Part shown: in pieces, positions 60,533 through 64,000 of the stretch | Position numbering within the stretch: the first letter of the stretch is position 1 | How the letters are laid out: each line of letters begins with the position of its first letter | Assembly (NCBI GenBank): GCA_900175165.2 | Contig: FWWN02000349.1 | Coordinates: 1 to 64,000, forward strand | Direction of reading: 5' to 3' | From: Rhizomucor pusillus | Taxonomy: Eukaryota > Mucoromycota > Mucoromycetes > Mucorales > Lichtheimiaceae | DNA length: 64,000 bases | Notes under the pieces: generated by a model | Told to the model about the DNA's origin: nothing | The model's input: only the letters and a program-made list of their open reading frames with translations | Databases searched by the model: none | Translations under genes and position numbers: made by a program

Positions 60533-61021
60533 ATGAATCGCGCACCACGTTCCATCTCCCCGTACGTTCCTGTGGATGACAACAACGACGACAAACCTGA
60601 GCAGCAGCAGCAGTATAATCGCCGTCGCCCTCAGCAACGATGCTGGTTCCGTATGCCACACGTTCTAATGCAATGGATATGGACGCAGCGGCACAAGCGC
60701 TGGCTGAAGGATGCGCAGCTGTACTGGTGCTACCGACGTACGAACACTCAAGATCCATGGCAACCGTTCGAGGACAAGAACCAGCAAATATTGTGGCAAG
60801 CTTACTATCTCCCAACAAAACAGGAGCGTCAATTCCGCGACCGTGCGTTCCAGAACGGCAAGCAGCTCATACACGCAGTTGCCAAGGAGTTTGTTGCATT
60901 CAGCATTGAAGCCGGATGGACCGAACCTTTGGTGTATGACATTGGCGTGTGCCGTGCCACACCACCCAGAACGTTTTGGCGCCGGCTGCTCGGAAAGGAT
61001 CCTGAGACTGTATATGTGTAA
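60533..61021 (+). CDS. Hypothetical protein with WWE-like segment, 162 aa
   Basis: A single frame from an ATG at 60533. The first 45 residues are polar with a Gln run. The remainder is rich in aromatic and basic residues: WFRMPHVLMQWIWTQRHKRW, LYWCYRRTNTQDPWQPFE, ILWQAYYLPTKQERQF and FQNGKQLIHAV. The pattern Y-W...W-x-P-F...W-x-A-Y recalls the WWE fold found in ubiquitin and phospholipase proteins, but this is a weak resemblance. An in-frame ATG at 60350 would add 61 residues and cannot be excluded. Confidence 0.5.
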   Translation: MNRAPRSISPYVPVDDNNDDKPEQQQQYNRRRPQQRCWFRMPHVLMQWIWTQRHKRWLKDAQLYWCYRRTNTQDPWQPFEDKNQQILWQAYYLPTKQERQFRDRAFQNGKQLIHAVAKEFVAFSIEAGWTEPLVYDIGVCRATPPRTFWRRLLGKDPETVYV

Positions 61022-61178
61022 AAAAAAACCAATAACAAGGATGCCGCTGCGGGAGGGACATTGTAATCTATGAAAGAAAAAGTTCTAAGTTAACCTGATC
61101 CTATGAACATTGCATTTCAATGTATTCAATTTTGTATGTAAAACATTAAGAAAAAACTAAAGATATGTAGCAATAAAG

Positions 61179-61508
61179 ATGAAAACACCTGGCTCGGTCG
61201 GTCGTTCGGCAAATACTGTAGATCATCAGAAGGATCTTGCAGAAAAGGATAAGGTATTTCTCGATTTCTATGGGAGAAGGGTACTCCAGACGAAGCATCT
61301 TCTTTCACAAAAAAAAGAAAAGAAAAGGAGAAGAATATATCTGTATCGATTGAGATTCGATCGGACGGGGATGCGGACCAGATCTCGTATTCACAGTAGG
61401 ATACCTTGGATCTCGATCACCGTACTCCTCATCCTGTCAGTACCCTTCTGTGTGAACTCTGGATCTAGCAACAACGATGATGATATTGGTATATGCAAAT
61501 TTATTTAG
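61179..61508 (+). CDS. Possible small membrane protein, 109 aa
   Basis: An open frame from an ATG with a basic first half and one hydrophobic segment (WISITVLLILSVPFCVN). A donor-like site lies at ttg|gtatatg near its end. No family is recognised and support is weak; it may be chance. Confidence 0.2.
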   Translation: MKTPGSVGRSANTVDHQKDLAEKDKVFLDFYGRRVLQTKHLLSQKKEKKRRRIYLYRLRFDRTGMRTRSRIHSRIPWISITVLLILSVPFCVNSGSSNNDDDIGICKFI

Positions 61509-64000
61509 CAAGGAAGATCTTGGTTACCACGGTCAATTTGTATGCGATGGCATCCATTGACAGCATCGTGTACGAAAAAACATAGCCTGGGCCAGCTTGT
61601 GTGCTCTCCTTTACGTCGACATGTTGGGGGTTGGATCATCCAGTTTACTGATGTATGTACGAGCAACTGTCAAGAATTGCATCGGAACTAATCGGATTCC
61701 TGTTTCTGTGTGTTCCCTGCGTTTGGGCGACTGTCAAATGTTGATCGTCCACTGAGCAGCATGAAGCTGTCGTCTTTCTGTGCATATTAGCGTTCCACAT
61801 GGTAATTAAAAATGATGATGCCACATGCTGCATAATATATTTGAGCTTATTGACCCATGTGTCGCGTGTGTATTAATAACCTTAGATCTCCAACAGAAAG
61901 CTTGATCTATCTCGCTTGTTATTTTTTCCCCTTGCGCACCACTTATTTTACTATCCCCTGTTTCCTATTTCGTCTCCTCCTTCGGCACGGTTTCCGTTCA
62001 CGGATGCCTAAATTCGTCAGGAGTGTCTGTTTAGAAGAAGGAGGGAGGGGATGCAATGCATAAGCATAGCAGTAAAAAAAAGCAAGAAGACGCATCCGCA
62101 GACAAAGGAAGTGTAGAGTCAGGAATCAAGCAAGACGGATGAAACTAGGGATGTTTGTGTGAGCAGCGTCTGTGATTTGCATATTTATTTTACAACTTGG
62201 CAACTTGGTTTCTTCCGGTTAGCCACCACCCATCCTTCACGCAGAAGAAGCTCCTTATCCTAGTTCTTGAAGCTGCTTATGGTGTCTCGGCAGAATTTTT
62301 TTTACCACTCGCGTAGTAAGATTCTGGCAGCCAACAAGGAGAGAGATAGAGAGAGGACGTTTATCTACCCACAATGACAAATTATTGGTTCCCTAAATGT
62401 ACACAGACTACCACTGTGTGTGTATGAAACCTGATGTATGTCGCGTGTTACACACACACATTCAATTGTAATCCTGCGTTTGCAGCAGCTCGAGGTTGGT
62501 TCAAGAATAAAACCTGCTGTTGTATAAAAAATGAGGCCGTACATGTACATACACAACGCAGACAGCAAACAGTCCCGAAAGAAAAGAGCGAACCCGCATC
62601 TAGAATCACTCTCCCTTGATTCCAGACTTCCATAGCAGTATGTAAATTCTTCTTCTTGTTCCATCCCAATCCCTCGGATTATTTCTGTCAGACCACGTTG
62701 AAAGCGACCTACATTCAACCTTGATTTTAAGCATACATTTTGCTATATGTATTTAATCACGGACAAGGCTATGTTTTTGAATTATTGTTAGAACAGTAAC
62801 GTTAATATCATTAATGCTGCTGCGCTAAAATAGAGCAGAAACTTTCCTGATCTCAGGAGTGTATGTATGCTTGTGTTTACTTGGATCCAAGGATGGGGGT
62901 TTCGCTTACAATCTAATGTTGAGCCGACGACGTAGTCTGTGTATCGGCCAAAAACGTACATACATATAGCATTACCCCTAAGTGGTGATGGGCTACAAAC
63001 TGGGCAAAGCATCGCACCAACACCACCACTACTACTACTAATACTACTACCGCTCCCCACTGCACTACCCCCCAAACACTCCCTATTTCCTCATTCTCGT
63101 CACCACGGGCATGGTTACAACTTGTTGTTCGTAGGCCGACCTTCAAACGCGAGAAAAAAAAAAAGACGTAAACTTTGTTGTTGTGTGAAATTTAGGGTCA
63201 AAGCAACGGAGATAAGCTAGCCAAGGCCGCGCGCACGTACAACATCTGTTACTATGCTAGTAACCTTTCAACTCTATGTAAATACCTTCCTCGCTCCGTC
63301 TCCTACATTCAAGTCACGCGTTACGTTGGTTACCCTTGGCAATGGGGTGGGATCAACATTGAGAGCTTATGCAGCAGCTGTAAACTTAATGTACGTACAT
63401 TAACATGTAGCTCGATGGAGCAAGAATTTACATACTCGAATGCATGATCTGTTGATAAAATAGGATTACTTTTTTATTCGTAAAACGATTATAATAAATA
63501 AATGGGAAAACTTAAAAGCATATACACGAGAAAGAAATTAAAAAACAGAAAAGCTTAATTAATACGCGACAATAGAGATGAGATAAAAGTACTAGAAATA
63601 CGCTCTCGGGGCCAGGCAAGGGTTGCAATTATAGCATGATGTATGTGGATGAGCATAAATAAAGGGGTGGCAGGCAGGAGCGACATGGACAAAGAAACAA
63701 GTTGTAGAGAAAGAGAGCCTGTTTGTGAAAAAAAGGTTGTGTGTGTGTGTGAATATGTCATGCTATCGTGTTTTGTTGGATTGAACGTGCGTGCTGTGGA
63801 AGTTTGTCGCGCCTGCAGCGATAGTAACATAGAGCCAAACTTTTTCGTGCGTTCTGGATTGTGTACAAGGATGAATAGGCGCATGTCAGAATACGAGTAA
63901 AAAGGGGGTTGTGGTTGGGGGAAGAGAATTAATGGAGAATGATGGAATCGATGGAGGTAGGACTCGGATATGCAGAAGACGATGGAGTGGAGGGGAGTTG
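61509..64000. other. Gene-poor right end of the window
   Basis: No convincing gene on either strand. Simple sequence includes GT/CA runs near 62445 and 63740 and pyrimidine-rich stretches. Possibly untranslated sequence of a gene outside the window. Confidence 0.45.

Noticed and set aside
63643..63900. Plus-strand 85-aa Cys-containing frame near the right edge
   Set aside because: It includes a GT microsatellite, has no start context and looks like untranslated sequence.

Overview
This window looks like nuclear DNA of a filamentous fungus of the Mucoromycota, most likely the Mucorales. The reasons are: short spliceosomal introns (mostly 53-82 nt) that restore reading frames exactly; a fungal-type STK32/YANK kinase; a Kre9/Knh-type wall protein with a GPI-like tail; a HAK-type potassium transporter; and relics of dispersed element families. 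Ral-like and Aven-like genes, absent from budding yeast, fit an early-diverging fungus. The species cannot be named from the sequence alone.

Layout. 1-5.6 kb is repeat-rich: two divergent, decayed Tc1/mariner transposase copies (one with clear terminal inverted repeats), then a broken gene of an unrecognised family that is itself split by a MITE. 7.0-31.99 kb is gene-dense: a Sec14/CRAL-TRIO protein, the MAK5/DDX24 helicase, a Ser-rich unknown, the tRNA m7G methyltransferase TRM8, a RapGAP-domain protein, a YANK kinase, a G-protein alpha subunit, a YEATS2-like protein, and a 12-exon gene fusing a fatty acyl-CoA reductase to a GPAT/DHAPAT-like acyltransferase. 32-39.3 kb is a gene-poor island of element relics, a long inverted duplication and diverged direct repeats. 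39.4-61 kb is gene-dense again: HAK transporter, ricin-B-type lectin, Ral-like GTPase, KNH-like GPI protein, MED4, LFG/BI-1 protein, SLX9, an OB-CCCH-methyltransferase protein, a second KNH-like protein, a questin-oxidase-like protein, an F-box/LRR protein, an Aven-like protein and a WWE-like unknown. From about 61.1 kb to the end no gene is convincing.

How the genes relate. They are mostly independent housekeeping or signalling genes. Themes are ribosome and tRNA maturation (MAK5, SLX9, TRM8), Pol II regulation (MED4, YEATS2-like), small-GTPase and G-protein signalling (RapGAP, Ral-like, G alpha, YANK), lipid metabolism or transfer (Sec14-like, reductase-acyltransferase) and cell surface (two KNH-like proteins, lectin). 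Exon structures were derived by hand from splice signals and frame continuity, so ends may be off at individual introns or at the start codon. The most unusual items are the reductase-acyltransferase fusion, whose acyltransferase motif I has Thr where the catalytic His is expected, the three-part methyltransferase, the inverted duplication of a gene start, the recurrent GC-AG introns, and the MITE inside a coding relic.
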